Shown: positions 6,337-15,395, counted from the stretch's first letter. The stretch is 64,000 nt of DNA from Streptomyces pilosus (GCF_014649835.1 NZ_BMTU01000020.1:1-64000), one strand, 5' to 3'. The notes: a model not told the origin generated them from the letters alone. Translations and numbers: made by a program.

Positions 6337-8382
6337 ATGACAGCGACGACCGACGGAAGCACCGGGGCGGCCCTGCCGACCCGCGTGACCGCGGCCAGCG
6401 ACAACGACACCGACATCCCCGAGGCGGCCGGGGTTCCCGACAGAGCCGCCCGCGCCGTGCGGCGCGCCACCGACCACCTGCTGTCCTTGCAACACGACGA
6501 GGGCTGGTGGAAGGGCGACCTCGAGACCAACGTCACGATGGACGCCGAGGACCTCCTGCTGCGCCAGTTCCTCGGTATCCGCGACGAGGACACCACCCGC
6601 GCGGCCGCCCTGTTCATCCGCGGGGAGCAGCGCGAGGACGGCACCTGGGCCACCTTCCACGGCGGACCCGGTGAACTCTCCACCACCATCGAGGCCTACG
6701 TCGCCCTGCGCCTCGCCGGTGATCGGCCCGACGCCCCGCACATGGCGCGGGCCGCCGCCTGGATCCGCGAGCGGGGCGGCATCGCCGCGTCCCGGGTCTT
6801 CACCCGGATCTGGCTGGCCCTCTTCGGCTGGTGGCAGTGGGAGGACCTGCCCGAACTCCCGCCCGAACTGATCTGGTTCCCGTCCTGGGTGCCCCTCAAC
6901 ATCTACGACTTCGGCTGCTGGGCGCGCCAGACCATCGTGCCGCTCACGATCGTCTCCGCCGAGCGGCCGGTGCGCCCCGCCCCGTTCCCGCTGGACGAAC
7001 TGCACACCGACCCGCGCCACCCGAACCCTCCCCGGCCGTTCGCGCCGCTGAGGAGCTGGGACGGTGCCTTCCAGCGCCTGGACAAGGGCCTGCACGCCCT
7101 GCGCGGGGTGGTCCCGCGCCGGCTGCGCCGGGCGGCGATGAACACCGCCGCCCGCTGGATCGTCGAGCGGCAGGAGAACGACGGATGCTGGGGCGGCATC
7201 CAGCCCCCGGCCGTGTACTCCGTCATCGCGCTGCATCTGCTCGGCTACGACCTGAACCATCCGGTGATGCGCGCGGGTCTGGAATCGCTGGACCGGTTCG
7301 CCGTGTGGCGCGAGGACGGGGCCCGGATGATCGAGGCCTGCCAGTCCCCGGTGTGGGACACCTGCCTCGCCACCATCGCCCTGGCCGACGCGGGCCTGCC
7401 CGCCGACCACCCGCAACTGGTCAGGGCGGCCGACTGGATGCTCGGGGAACAGATCGTGCGGCCCGGCGACTGGTCGGTGCGCCGGCCCCAGCTGCCGCCC
7501 GGCGGCTGGGCGTTCGAGTTCCACAACGACAACTACCCCGACATCGACGACACCGCCGAGGTCGTGCTCGCGCTGCGGCGGGTCCGCCACCACGACCCCG
7601 AGCGGATGGACAACGCCATCGGGCGCGGGGTCCGCTGGACCCTCGGCATGCAGTCGAGGAACGGCGCGTGGGGCGCCTTCGACGTCGACAACACCAGCCC
7701 CTTCCCCAACCGGCTGCCGTTCTGCGACTTCGGCGAGGTCATCGACCCGCCGTCGGCCGACGTCACCGCCCACGTCGTGGAGATGCTCGCCCTCGAGGGC
7801 CTCGCCCACGACCCGCGCACCCGCCGCGGCATCCAGTGGCTCCTCGCCGAACAGGAGCCCGACGGCTCCTGGTTCGGACGCTGGGGCGTCAACTACCTCT
7901 ACGGCACCGGCTCGGTGCTCCCCGCGCTGGCCGCGGCGGGCTTCCCCTCGTCGCACCCGGCGATCCGGCGTGCGGTGGCCTGGCTGGAGAGGGTGCAGAA
8001 CGACGACGGCGGCTGGGGCGAGGACCTGCGCTCCTACCGCCACAGCCGGGAGTGGAGCGGCAGAGGGGCCTCCACCGCCTCGCAGACCGCCTGGGCCCTG
8101 ATGGCGCTGCTCGCGGCGGGGGAGCGCGACTCCGGGGCCGTCGAACGCGGCGTCGAGTGGCTGGCGGCCACCCAGCGCGCGGACGGCTCCTGGGACGAGC
8201 CGTACTTCACCGGCACCGGCTTCCCCTGGGACTTCTCCATCAACTACCACCTCTACCGGCAGGTCTTCCCGCTCACCGCGCTCGGCCGGTACGTGCACGG
8301 GGATCCCTTCGGCGGCAAGGAACCGGTCGCCGTGAAGGCCGGCACCGGGCAGCGGTCCCTCGCCGAGGCGAAGGGCCGCTGA
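6337..8382 (+). CDS. shc: Squalene-hopene cyclase
   Basis: Cyclises squalene to hopene and hopanol; a monotopic membrane enzyme. The catalytic DXDD motif is seen as DIDDTA at about residues 402-407. Many QW motifs occur along the protein (for example QREDGTW, QENDGCWGG, QSRNGAWGAF, QNDDGGWGE, QRADGSWDE), which stabilise the alpha-barrel. Length 681 aa is usual for Streptomyces. The ATG at 6337 has GAAGGGG upstream. The first ~40 residues are low in homology features and probably disordered. The gene overlaps hpnG by one base. Confidence 0.95.
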   Translation: MTATTDGSTGAALPTRVTAASDNDTDIPEAAGVPDRAARAVRRATDHLLSLQHDEGWWKGDLETNVTMDAEDLLLRQFLGIRDEDTTRAAALFIRGEQREDGTWATFHGGPGELSTTIEAYVALRLAGDRPDAPHMARAAAWIRERGGIAASRVFTRIWLALFGWWQWEDLPELPPELIWFPSWVPLNIYDFGCWARQTIVPLTIVSAERPVRPAPFPLDELHTDPRHPNPPRPFAPLRSWDGAFQRLDKGLHALRGVVPRRLRRAAMNTAARWIVERQENDGCWGGIQPPAVYSVIALHLLGYDLNHPVMRAGLESLDRFAVWREDGARMIEACQSPVWDTCLATIALADAGLPADHPQLVRAADWMLGEQIVRPGDWSVRRPQLPPGGWAFEFHNDNYPDIDDTAEVVLALRRVRHHDPERMDNAIGRGVRWTLGMQSRNGAWGAFDVDNTSPFPNRLPFCDFGEVIDPPSADVTAHVVEMLALEGLAHDPRTRRGIQWLLAEQEPDGSWFGRWGVNYLYGTGSVLPALAAAGFPSSHPAIRRAVAWLERVQNDDGGWGEDLRSYRHSREWSGRGASTASQTAWALMALLAAGERDSGAVERGVEWLAATQRADGSWDEPYFTGTGFPWDFSINYHLYRQVFPLTALGRYVHGDPFGGKEPVAVKAGTGQRSLAEAKGR

Positions 8383-9023
8383 TGACCCCGCAGGCGGCCC
8401 CGGCCCCGCTGCTGATCGCCTGCGCGCTCGGCATCGAGCAGTTCGCCCTGCGCAGGCGTGAACGCGGCAGGGCGGGCGGGCCGGTCACCGTCCTGCGCAC
8501 CGGCATGGGACCGGCGGCGGCCGAGCGTTCCGTCACCCGGTTGCTCACCGGCGCGGACCTGCGCGGGGCGGCCGTCCTGGCCACCGGCTTCTGCGCGGGA
8601 CTGGCACCCGGCATGCACCCCGGCGACCTGGTGGTCGCCGGGGAGACGCGCGACCCGCGCGGGACCGTCCCCTGCGTCGGGACCGACCTGCTGGTGAAGG
8701 AGCTGGTGCGGGCGGTGCCCGGGCGTACCGTCCACACCGGTCCGCTCACCGGGACCGACCACGTCGTGCGCGGCCACGAACGGTCCGCTCTGCTCGCCAC
8801 CGGCGCGATCGCCGCCGACATGGAATCGGCGGCCACGCTCCTGAGCGCCGTCCGGACGGGCGAGCGCCCGGTTGCGGCCGTCCGGGTGGTCGTGGACGCT
8901 CCTGAACACGAGCTGGTCCGCATCGGCACGGTCCGCGGTGGAATATCGGCTTTCCGTGTGCTTCGTTCCGTCCTTCCGGCTTTCTATGAATGGCACCGTT
9001 CCTTGCTGCTCCCCAGGAGGTGA
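8382..9023 (+). CDS. hpnG: Hopanoid side-chain nucleoside phosphorylase HpnG
   Basis: A 213-aa purine nucleoside phosphorylase-like protein. In hopanoid clusters HpnG removes adenine from adenosylhopane to give ribosylhopane, following HpnH. Visible phosphorylase features are the early Gly-rich strand (VLRTGMGPAAAERSV) and the conserved ADMESAA motif near residue 147, the substrate-binding Met-Glu of this superfamily. The ATG overlaps the shc stop (TGATG), and hpnH follows after 5 nt, so the three are coupled. Confidence 0.88.
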   Translation: MTPQAAPAPLLIACALGIEQFALRRRERGRAGGPVTVLRTGMGPAAAERSVTRLLTGADLRGAAVLATGFCAGLAPGMHPGDLVVAGETRDPRGTVPCVGTDLLVKELVRAVPGRTVHTGPLTGTDHVVRGHERSALLATGAIAADMESAATLLSAVRTGERPVAAVRVVVDAPEHELVRIGTVRGGISAFRVLRSVLPAFYEWHRSLLLPRR

Positions 9024-9028
9024 GCCAG

Positions 9029-10051
9029 ATGGCCATGCCGCTGCGTCAGTCCGTCAAGGTCGCTACATACTTGGCCGCACAGAAGCTCCGCAGGCGGGAC
9101 AAGTTTCCGCTCATCGTCGAACTGGAACCGCTCTTCGCCTGCAACCTCAAGTGCGAGGGGTGCGGCAAGATCCAGCACCCGGCCGGGGTGCTCAAGCAGC
9201 GGATGCCCGTCGCCCAGGCCGTGGGCGCCGTACTGGAGTCCGGTGCGCCGATGGTGTCGATCGCCGGCGGCGAACCCCTGATGCACCCGCAGATCCACGA
9301 GATCGCGCGCCAGCTGGTGGCCCGGCGCAAGTACGTCTTCCTGTGCACCAACGCCCTGCTCATGCGCAAGAAGATGGACCTGTTCACCCCCTCGCCCTAC
9401 TTCGCCTTCGCGGTGCACATCGACGGCCTGCGCGAGCGGCACGACGAGTCCGTGGCCAAGGAGGGGGTCTTCGACGAGGCCGTGGAGGCCATCAAGGAGG
9501 CCAAGCGGCGCGGCTTCCGGGTCACCACCAACTCGACCTTCTTCAACACCGACACCCCGCAGACCGTCGTCGAGGTGCTCAACTACCTCAACGACGACCT
9601 GCGCGTCGACGAGATGATGATCTCGCCCGCCTACGCCTACGAGAAGGCCCCCGACCAGGAGCACTTCCTCGGCGTGGAACAGACCCGGGAGCTGTTCAGG
9701 AAGGCCTTCGCGGGCGGCAACCGGCGCCGCTGGCGGCTGAACCACTCGCCGCTGTTCCTGGACTTCCTCGAGGGCAAGGTCGACTTCCCGTGCACCGCGT
9801 GGGCGATCCCGAACTACTCGCTCTTCGGCTGGCAGCGCCCCTGCTACCTGATGAGCGACGGCTACGTGCCGACGTACCGGGAACTGATCGAGGACACCGA
9901 CTGGGACCGGTACGGCCGCGGCAAGGACCCGCGCTGCGCCAACTGCATGGCGCACTGCGGCTACGAGCCCACCGCCGTCCTCGCCACCATGGGATCGCTG
10001 AAGGAGTCGCTGCGCGCCCTGCGCGAGACGGCCTCCGGGAACCGGGGGTGA
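9029..10051 (+). CDS. hpnH: Radical SAM adenosylhopane synthase HpnH
   Basis: Joins a 5'-deoxyadenosyl group to hopene, the first committed step of C35 hopanoids. The radical SAM [4Fe-4S] motif C-x3-C-x2-C is at Cys38, Cys42 and Cys45 (FACNLKCEGCGK). The SAM-contacting GGE motif (IAGGEPLMHPQ) follows, and a C-terminal Cys cluster (CANCMAHCGYEPTA) is also typical. I chose ATG 9029 because AGGAGG (9015-9020) is 8 nt upstream; this gives 340 aa. An in-frame ATG at 8990 lies inside hpnG and lacks support. Confidence 0.95.
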   Translation: MAMPLRQSVKVATYLAAQKLRRRDKFPLIVELEPLFACNLKCEGCGKIQHPAGVLKQRMPVAQAVGAVLESGAPMVSIAGGEPLMHPQIHEIARQLVARRKYVFLCTNALLMRKKMDLFTPSPYFAFAVHIDGLRERHDESVAKEGVFDEAVEAIKEAKRRGFRVTTNSTFFNTDTPQTVVEVLNYLNDDLRVDEMMISPAYAYEKAPDQEHFLGVEQTRELFRKAFAGGNRRRWRLNHSPLFLDFLEGKVDFPCTAWAIPNYSLFGWQRPCYLMSDGYVPTYRELIEDTDWDRYGRGKDPRCANCMAHCGYEPTAVLATMGSLKESLRALRETASGNRG

Positions 10052-10055
10052 GGCC

Positions 10056-11213
10056 GTGACAGCCGTCTCGCTCGGCATGCCCGCCGTGCCCGCGCCGCCG
10101 CTCGCCGAGCGGCGCGCGTCGCGGCGGATCCAGGTCGGACCGGTGGCGGTCGGCGGCGGCGCCCCGGTGTCGGTGCAGTCGATGACGACGACCCGCACGT
10201 CCGACATCGGCGCCACCCTCCAGCAGATCGCCGAACTCACCGCCACCGGCTGCCAGATCGTACGGGTCGCCTGCCCCACGCAGGACGACGCGGACGCACT
10301 CGCCACCATCGCCCGCAAGTCGCAGATCCCGGTGATCGCCGACATCCACTTCCAGCCCAAGTACGTGTTCGCGGCGATCGAGGCCGGCTGCGCCGCCGTG
10401 CGCGTCAACCCGGGCAACATCAAGCAGTTCGACGACCGGGTCAAGGAGATCGCCCGCGCCGCGCGGGACCACGGCACGCCCATCCGCATCGGGGTCAACG
10501 CGGGCTCGCTCGACCGGCGTCTGCTCCAGAAGTACGGCAGGGCCACCCCTGAGGCACTCGTCGAGTCCGCCCTGTGGGAGGCGTCCCTCTTCGAGGAGCA
10601 CGGCTTCCGGGACATCAAGATCTCCGTCAAGCACAACGACCCGGTGATCATGATCAACGCCTACCGGATGCTCGCCGAGGCCTGCGACTACCCGCTGCAC
10701 CTCGGCGTCACCGAGGCCGGCCCGGCGTTCCAGGGCACGGTCAAGTCGGCGGTCGCCTTCGGGGCACTGCTCAGCGAGGGCATCGGTGACACCATCCGGG
10801 TCTCGCTGTCCGCGCCGCCGGCCGAGGAGGTCAAGGTCGGCATCCAGATCCTCCGGTCACTGGGGCTGAAGGAGCGGCGGCTGGAGATCGTCTCCTGCCC
10901 GTCCTGCGGCCGCGCCCAGGTCGACGTGTACAAGCTCGCCGAGGAGGTCACCGCGGGACTGGACGGCATGGAGGTGCCGCTGCGGGTGGCCGTCATGGGC
11001 TGTGTGGTGAACGGTCCGGGCGAGGCGCGCGAGGCCGACCTCGGGGTCGCCTCCGGCAACGGCAAGGGGCAGATCTTCGTGAAGGGCGAGGTCGTCAAGA
11101 CCGTCCCCGAGTCGAAGATCGTGGAGACGCTGATCGAGGAGGCGATGAAGATCGCCGAGCAGATGGAGAAGGACGGCACCGCGTCGGGGGAGCCGGCCGT
11201 CACCGTGAGCTGA
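10056..11213 (+). CDS. ispG: 4-hydroxy-3-methylbut-2-enyl diphosphate synthase IspG
   Basis: Penultimate enzyme of the MEP pathway, converting methylerythritol cyclodiphosphate to HMBPP. The N-terminal half is the TIM-barrel domain (SVQSMTTTRTSD near residue 38). The C-terminal half carries the iron-sulphur ligands in SCPSCGRAQVD (around residues 279-284) and GCVVNGPGEA (around 316). Length 385 aa is standard. GTG start 4 nt after hpnH. Streptomyces normally has another ispG elsewhere, so this is probably a cluster-dedicated copy that raises precursor flow to hopanoids. The duplication itself is inference, as only this window is visible. Confidence 0.94.
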   Translation: MTAVSLGMPAVPAPPLAERRASRRIQVGPVAVGGGAPVSVQSMTTTRTSDIGATLQQIAELTATGCQIVRVACPTQDDADALATIARKSQIPVIADIHFQPKYVFAAIEAGCAAVRVNPGNIKQFDDRVKEIARAARDHGTPIRIGVNAGSLDRRLLQKYGRATPEALVESALWEASLFEEHGFRDIKISVKHNDPVIMINAYRMLAEACDYPLHLGVTEAGPAFQGTVKSAVAFGALLSEGIGDTIRVSLSAPPAEEVKVGIQILRSLGLKERRLEIVSCPSCGRAQVDVYKLAEEVTAGLDGMEVPLRVAVMGCVVNGPGEAREADLGVASGNGKGQIFVKGEVVKTVPESKIVETLIEEAMKIAEQMEKDGTASGEPAVTVS

Positions 11214-11245
11214 ACACCGCGGCATTCTTCGAAGGGGGCCCGAGC

Positions 11246-13159
11246 GTGACCATTCTGGAGACCATTCGGCAACCACACGACCTGAAGGCGCTGTCCGAAC
11301 GGCAGCTCGGAGAACTGTCCCAGGAGATCCGGGAGTTCCTGGTGCACGCGGTGGCCAGGACCGGCGGCCACCTCGGCCCCAACCTCGGGGTGGTGGAACT
11401 CACCGTCGCCCTGCACCGGGTCTTCGAGTCGCCGGTGGACCGCATCCTGTGGGACACCGGCCACCAGAGCTATGTGCACAAACTGCTGACCGGGCGTCAG
11501 GACTTCTCCAAGCTGCGCGGAAAGGGCGGCCTGTCCGGCTACCCCTCCCGGGAGGAGTCCGAGCACGACGTCATCGAGAACAGCCACGCCTCCACGGCCC
11601 TCGGCTGGGCCGACGGGCTCGCCCGGGCCCGCCGGGTCCGGGGGGAGAAGGGCCACGTCGTCGCGGTGATCGGCGACGGCGCGCTCACCGGCGGGATGGC
11701 CTGGGAGGCGCTCAACAACATCGCCGCCGCCAAGGACCGGCCGCTGATCGTCGTCGTCAACGACAACGAACGCTCCTACGCGCCCACCATCGGCGGCCTC
11801 GCCAACCACCTCGCGACCCTGCGCACCACCGACGGCTACGAGCGCGTACTCGCCTGGGGCAAGGACGTGCTCCAGCGCACGCCCGTGGTCGGCCGCACCC
11901 TCTACGAGGCCCTGCACGGCGCGAAGAAGGGCTTCAAGGACGCCTTCGCGCCGCAGGGACTCTTCGAGGACCTGGGCCTGAAGTACCTCGGCCCGATCGA
12001 CGGCCACGACATCAAGGCCGTGGAGTCCGCGCTGCGCCGCGCCAAGCGGTTTCACGGACCCGTGCTGGTCCACTGCCTCACCGAGAAGGGCCGCGGCTAC
12101 GGGCCCGCCCTCGCCCACGAGGAGGACCACTTCCACACCGTCGGCGCGATGGACCCGCTCACCTGTGCGCCCCTGGCTCCCTCCGGCGGACCGTCGTGGA
12201 CCTCCGTCTTCGGCGAGGAGATCGTCAGGATCGGCGAGGAGCGCGAGGACATCGTGGCGATCACCGCCGCCATGCTGCGTCCGGTGGGGCTCGGCGCCTT
12301 CGCCGAGCGGTTCCCGGACCGGGTGTGGGACGTCGGCATCGCCGAGCAGCACGCGGCCGTCTCCGCGGCCGGCCTGGCCACCGGTGGCCTGCACCCGGTC
12401 GTGGCCGTCTACGCCACCTTCCTCAACCGCGCCTTCGACCAACTGCTGATGGACGTGGCGCTGCACCGCTGCGGGGTCACGTTCGTACTGGACCGGGCCG
12501 GTGTCACCGGCGTCGACGGGCCCTCCCACAACGGCATGTGGGACATGTCCGTCCTCCAGGTCGTCCCCGGCCTGCGCATCGCCGCGCCCCGCGACGCCGA
12601 CCAGCTGCGCGCGCAGCTGCGCGAGGCGGTCGCCGTCGACGACGCGCCGACCCTGGTGCGCTTCCCGAAGGAGTCCGTGGGGCCGGCGGTCCCCGCGCTG
12701 GACCGCGTCGGCGGCATGGACGTACTGCACCGTGCCGGGTCGCCGGAGGTGCTGCTGGTGGCCGTCGGTGTGATGGCGCCCGTCTGCCTCCAGGCCGCCG
12801 GACTGCTCGAGGCACGCGGCATCGGCTGCACGGTGGTCGACCCCCGCTGGGTCAAGCCCGTCGACGCCGCGCTCCCGGGACTGGCCGCCGAGCACCGCCT
12901 GGTGGCCGTCGTCGAGGACAACAGCCGCGCGGGCGGAGTGGGTTCGGCGGTGGCGCTGGCCCTGGGCGACGCCGACGTCGACGTACCCGTACGGCGGTTC
13001 GGCATCCCCGACCAGTTCCTCCCGCACGCCAAACGCGGCGAGGTGCTGGCCGACATCGGCCTCACGCCCGTCGAGGTCGCCGGACGGATCGGCGCGAGCC
13101 TCGCCGTCCGGGAGGAGCCCGCACACCCGTCACCGGACCCACAGGAGCACCAGGCATGA
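11246..13159 (+). CDS. dxs: 1-deoxy-D-xylulose-5-phosphate synthase
   Basis: First MEP-pathway enzyme; uses thiamine diphosphate to condense pyruvate and glyceraldehyde 3-phosphate. The cofactor motif GDGALTGGMAWEALNN begins near residue 143 and ends with VVVNDNERS. The transketolase-like second domain has GIAEQHAAVSAAGLA, with the catalytic Glu. Length 637 aa is normal. The GTG start has GAAGGGGG (11231-11238) upstream. With ispG it gives the operon both the entry step and a late step of precursor supply. Its stop overlaps the aminotransferase ATG. Confidence 0.95.
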   Translation: MTILETIRQPHDLKALSERQLGELSQEIREFLVHAVARTGGHLGPNLGVVELTVALHRVFESPVDRILWDTGHQSYVHKLLTGRQDFSKLRGKGGLSGYPSREESEHDVIENSHASTALGWADGLARARRVRGEKGHVVAVIGDGALTGGMAWEALNNIAAAKDRPLIVVVNDNERSYAPTIGGLANHLATLRTTDGYERVLAWGKDVLQRTPVVGRTLYEALHGAKKGFKDAFAPQGLFEDLGLKYLGPIDGHDIKAVESALRRAKRFHGPVLVHCLTEKGRGYGPALAHEEDHFHTVGAMDPLTCAPLAPSGGPSWTSVFGEEIVRIGEEREDIVAITAAMLRPVGLGAFAERFPDRVWDVGIAEQHAAVSAAGLATGGLHPVVAVYATFLNRAFDQLLMDVALHRCGVTFVLDRAGVTGVDGPSHNGMWDMSVLQVVPGLRIAAPRDADQLRAQLREAVAVDDAPTLVRFPKESVGPAVPALDRVGGMDVLHRAGSPEVLLVAVGVMAPVCLQAAGLLEARGIGCTVVDPRWVKPVDAALPGLAAEHRLVAVVEDNSRAGGVGSAVALALGDADVDVPVRRFGIPDQFLPHAKRGEVLADIGLTPVEVAGRIGASLAVREEPAHPSPDPQEHQA

Positions 13160-14571
13160 CGACCGCGGAGTCCGCGTCGGACTCGTCGCAGACCGGGGAG
13201 TTCGACCTCGGCGCGCTGCTGGCCGAGCGCGGGGCCGAGCGCTACGAGCTGCACAGCCGTCACCTCAACCACCAGCTCCCGCGCATGCTGCACACCATCG
13301 GCTTCGACAAGGTCTACGTGCGCGCCGAGGGCGCCCACTTCTGGGACGCCGACGGCAACGACCACCTGGACATGCTCGCCGGGTTCGGGGTGATGGGGCT
13401 CGGCCGCCACCACCCGGTGGTCCGCAAGGCCCTGCACGACGTCCTGGACGCCTCCCTCGCCGACCTCACCCGCTTCGACTGCCAGCCGCTGCCCGGTCTG
13501 CTGGCCGAGCGGCTGCTCGCGCACAGCCCGCACCTGGACCGGGTGTTCTTCGGCAACAGCGGCACGGAAGCGGTGGAAGGCGCCCTGAAGTTCGCCCGGT
13601 ACGTGACCGGCCGGCCACGGGTGCTGTACTGCGAGCACGCCTTCCACGGCCTGACCACCGGCTCCCTGTCCGTCAACGGCGAGGCGGGTTTCCGGGACGG
13701 GTTCGCCCCGCTGCTGCCGGACACGGCCGTGCCGCTCGGAGACCTCGACGCCCTGGAGCGGGAGCTGCGCCGGGGCGACGTGGCCGCCCTGATCGTCGAG
13801 CCGGTCCAGGGCAAGGGCGTACACGCGGCACCGCCGGGCTACCTGCGGGGCGCGCAGGAGCTGCTGCGCCGGCACAAGGCCCTGCTCATCGCCGACGAGG
13901 TGCAGACCGGGCTGGGCAGGACCGGCGACTTCTACGCCTACCAGCACGAGGAGGGGGTGGAGCCGGACCTGGTGTGCGTGGCCAAGGCGCTCTCCGGCGG
14001 GTACGTGCCGGTGGGCGCGACCATCGGCAGGGACTGGATCTTCAAGAAGGTCTTCTCGTCGATGGACCGGGTGCTGGTCCACTCGGCCAGCTTCGGGGCC
14101 AACGCCCAGGCCATGGCGGCGGGCCTCGCCGTGCTGTCGGTCATGGAGAACGAGGGGATCGTCGCGCACGTGCGGACCACCGGGGAGCTGCTGCGGTCCC
14201 GGCTGGCCGCCCTGGTCGACAAGTACGAGCTGCTCGCCGACGTCCGCGGCCGGGGCCTGATGATCGGCATCGAGTTCGGCCGGCCCCGGTCGCTGCGGCT
14301 GCGCTCGCGCTGGACCATGCTGCAGGCCGCCCGCAAGGGCCTCTTCGCGCAGATGGTGGTCGTGCCGCTGCTGCAACGGCACCGGATCCTCACCCAGGTC
14401 TCCGGCGACCACATGGAGGTGATCAAACTGATCCCGCCGCTGGTCGTCGACGAGGCGGACGTGGAGCGGTTCGTGGACGCCTTCACCGCCGTGATGGACG
14501 ACGCGCACGACGGCGGACTCATCTGGGAGTTCGGCAGGACCCTGGTGAAGCAGGCGGTCGCCGACCGCTGA
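13156..14571 (+). CDS. hpnO: Hopanoid aminotransferase HpnO
   Basis: Class III PLP-dependent aminotransferase of the ornithine/acetylornithine family. In hopanoid clusters HpnO aminates the terminal carbon of the ribosylhopane-derived side chain, giving aminobacteriohopanetriol, the hopanoid type reported from Streptomyces aerial mycelium. Visible motifs are FFGNSGTEAVEGALK near residue 132, LIADEVQTGLGRTG near 245, and the PLP lysine in AKALSGGY at about K277. 471 aa. The ATG overlaps the dxs stop (ATGA), so it is the last biosynthetic gene of the coupled series. Confidence 0.88.
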   Translation: MTTAESASDSSQTGEFDLGALLAERGAERYELHSRHLNHQLPRMLHTIGFDKVYVRAEGAHFWDADGNDHLDMLAGFGVMGLGRHHPVVRKALHDVLDASLADLTRFDCQPLPGLLAERLLAHSPHLDRVFFGNSGTEAVEGALKFARYVTGRPRVLYCEHAFHGLTTGSLSVNGEAGFRDGFAPLLPDTAVPLGDLDALERELRRGDVAALIVEPVQGKGVHAAPPGYLRGAQELLRRHKALLIADEVQTGLGRTGDFYAYQHEEGVEPDLVCVAKALSGGYVPVGATIGRDWIFKKVFSSMDRVLVHSASFGANAQAMAAGLAVLSVMENEGIVAHVRTTGELLRSRLAALVDKYELLADVRGRGLMIGIEFGRPRSLRLRSRWTMLQAARKGLFAQMVVVPLLQRHRILTQVSGDHMEVIKLIPPLVVDEADVERFVDAFTAVMDDAHDGGLIWEFGRTLVKQAVADR

Positions 14572-14591
14572 CCCGGGCACCCGCTCTGGTT

Positions 14592-14626
14592 TTGCCTCTG
14601 AGACAAGAAAATTGCCCCAGGGGCAA
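14592..14626. promoter_or_regulatory. Two palindromic operators before XRE-cupin regulator
   Basis: TTGCCTCTGAGACAA (14592-14606) and TTGCCCCAGGGGCAA (14612-14626) are both 7-1-7 palindromes; the first has one mismatch, the second is perfect. Their centres (14599 and 14619) are exactly 20 bp apart, about two helical turns, so dimers would sit on the same DNA face. They lie between hpnO and the start of an XRE-cupin gene, as expected for autoregulation. Binding by that protein is inference. Confidence 0.6.
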
Positions 14627-14646
14627 ATATGCGGCTGAATGGAGGC

Positions 14647-15270
14647 ATGAGCTCCTCCGAGACCGAGCCGTCGGCCCAGCCGGCCGGCGCGCTCCCCGCG
14701 GTCGCGCCGCACCTGCGCGCCCTGCGGCGACGGGCCTCCCTGACCCTGGAGGCCGCCGCCCGCGACGCGGGACTGTCGCCGGCCCACCTCTCCCGCCTGG
14801 AGACCGGGCAGCGCCAGCCCTCGCTGCCGATGCTGCTGTCCCTCGCCCGCATCTACGGTACGACGGTCTCCGAGCTGCTCGGCGAGGCGGCCGCCGGCCG
14901 GGACGCGGTGGTGCGCGCCGCCGACATGGACTCCACCACCGCGGGCGGCTGGACCTACTGGCCGGCCGGTGCCCCCGGGCGGGGCATGCAGGCGCTGCGG
15001 GTCCGCGTGCCGCACGGTTCCCAGGGCGACATCGTGCGCGTCCACCCCGGCGAGGAGTGGCTGTACGTCCTCAGGGGGCGGCTGCGGCTGCGCCTGGGGG
15101 ACACCGTGCACCGGCTCGCCCCGGGCGACAGCGCGCACTTCGACTCGCTGACCCCGCACCGCATCGAGGCGTCCGACCCCGACGGGGTCGAGCTGCTGTT
15201 CGTCCACACCCTGCTGCAGAGTCCCACGGCCGCGCTGTGCCTGGGCCCGATCCACGGAGACGCGACATGA
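14647..15270 (+). CDS. XRE-family regulator with cupin domain
   Basis: Helix-turn-helix near residues 24-78 (HLRALRRRASLTLEAAARDAGLSPAHLSRLETGQRQPS), stated here as positions only for its key parts: LRALR, ETGQRQPS. A C-terminal cupin beta-barrel follows (HPGEEWLYVLRGRLRLRLGD near residue 138). Such regulators bind a small ligand or metal through the cupin. Two palindromes lie directly upstream. Start is uncertain: ATG 14647 (207 aa) has GGAGG only 1 nt away, while ATG 14629 (6 residues longer) lies 2 nt after the second operator and could be leaderless. It may regulate the hop genes, itself, or the overlapping membrane-protein gene downstream. Confidence 0.85.
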   Translation: MSSSETEPSAQPAGALPAVAPHLRALRRRASLTLEAAARDAGLSPAHLSRLETGQRQPSLPMLLSLARIYGTTVSELLGEAAAGRDAVVRAADMDSTTAGGWTYWPAGAPGRGMQALRVRVPHGSQGDIVRVHPGEEWLYVLRGRLRLRLGDTVHRLAPGDSAHFDSLTPHRIEASDPDGVELLFVHTLLQSPTAALCLGPIHGDAT

Positions 15271-15395
15271 CCGGCAAGGACATGGAGGAGAAGCTGCCCC
15301 GCGCCATGTGGGTGCGGCTGTTCATCTACGTGGTGGTGGGGCACGTCCTCGCGGCCTTCATCTACTTCCTCTTCGAGGTGGCCCCCAAGAAGTAG
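15267..15395 (+). CDS. 42-aa single-span membrane protein
   Basis: Starts in the stop of the XRE-cupin gene (ATGA), so the two are translationally coupled. The 42 residues have a charged N-terminus (MTGKDMEEKLPRAMW), one hydrophobic helix at about residues 15-37 (VRLFIYVVVGHVLAAFIYFL), and a short KK tail. Topology is probably N-in. Small membrane proteins of this shape are often found at the ends of Streptomyces operons; I recall one at this position in S. coelicolor. Function unknown. Its link to a cupin regulator and hopanoids suggests a membrane role. Confidence 0.75.
   Translation: MTGKDMEEKLPRAMWVRLFIYVVVGHVLAAFIYFLFEVAPKK

Noticed and set aside
6112..8298. 728-codon minus-strand open frame
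   Set aside because: Antisense to squalene-hopene cyclase; a consequence of extreme GC3.
10688..13126. 812-codon minus-strand open frame
   Set aside because: Shadow of ispG and dxs; no motif or start signal.
12409..15255. 948-codon minus-strand open frame
   Set aside because: Shadow of dxs, hpnO and the XRE-cupin gene, all of which have clear families. Composition is repetitive and non-protein-like.
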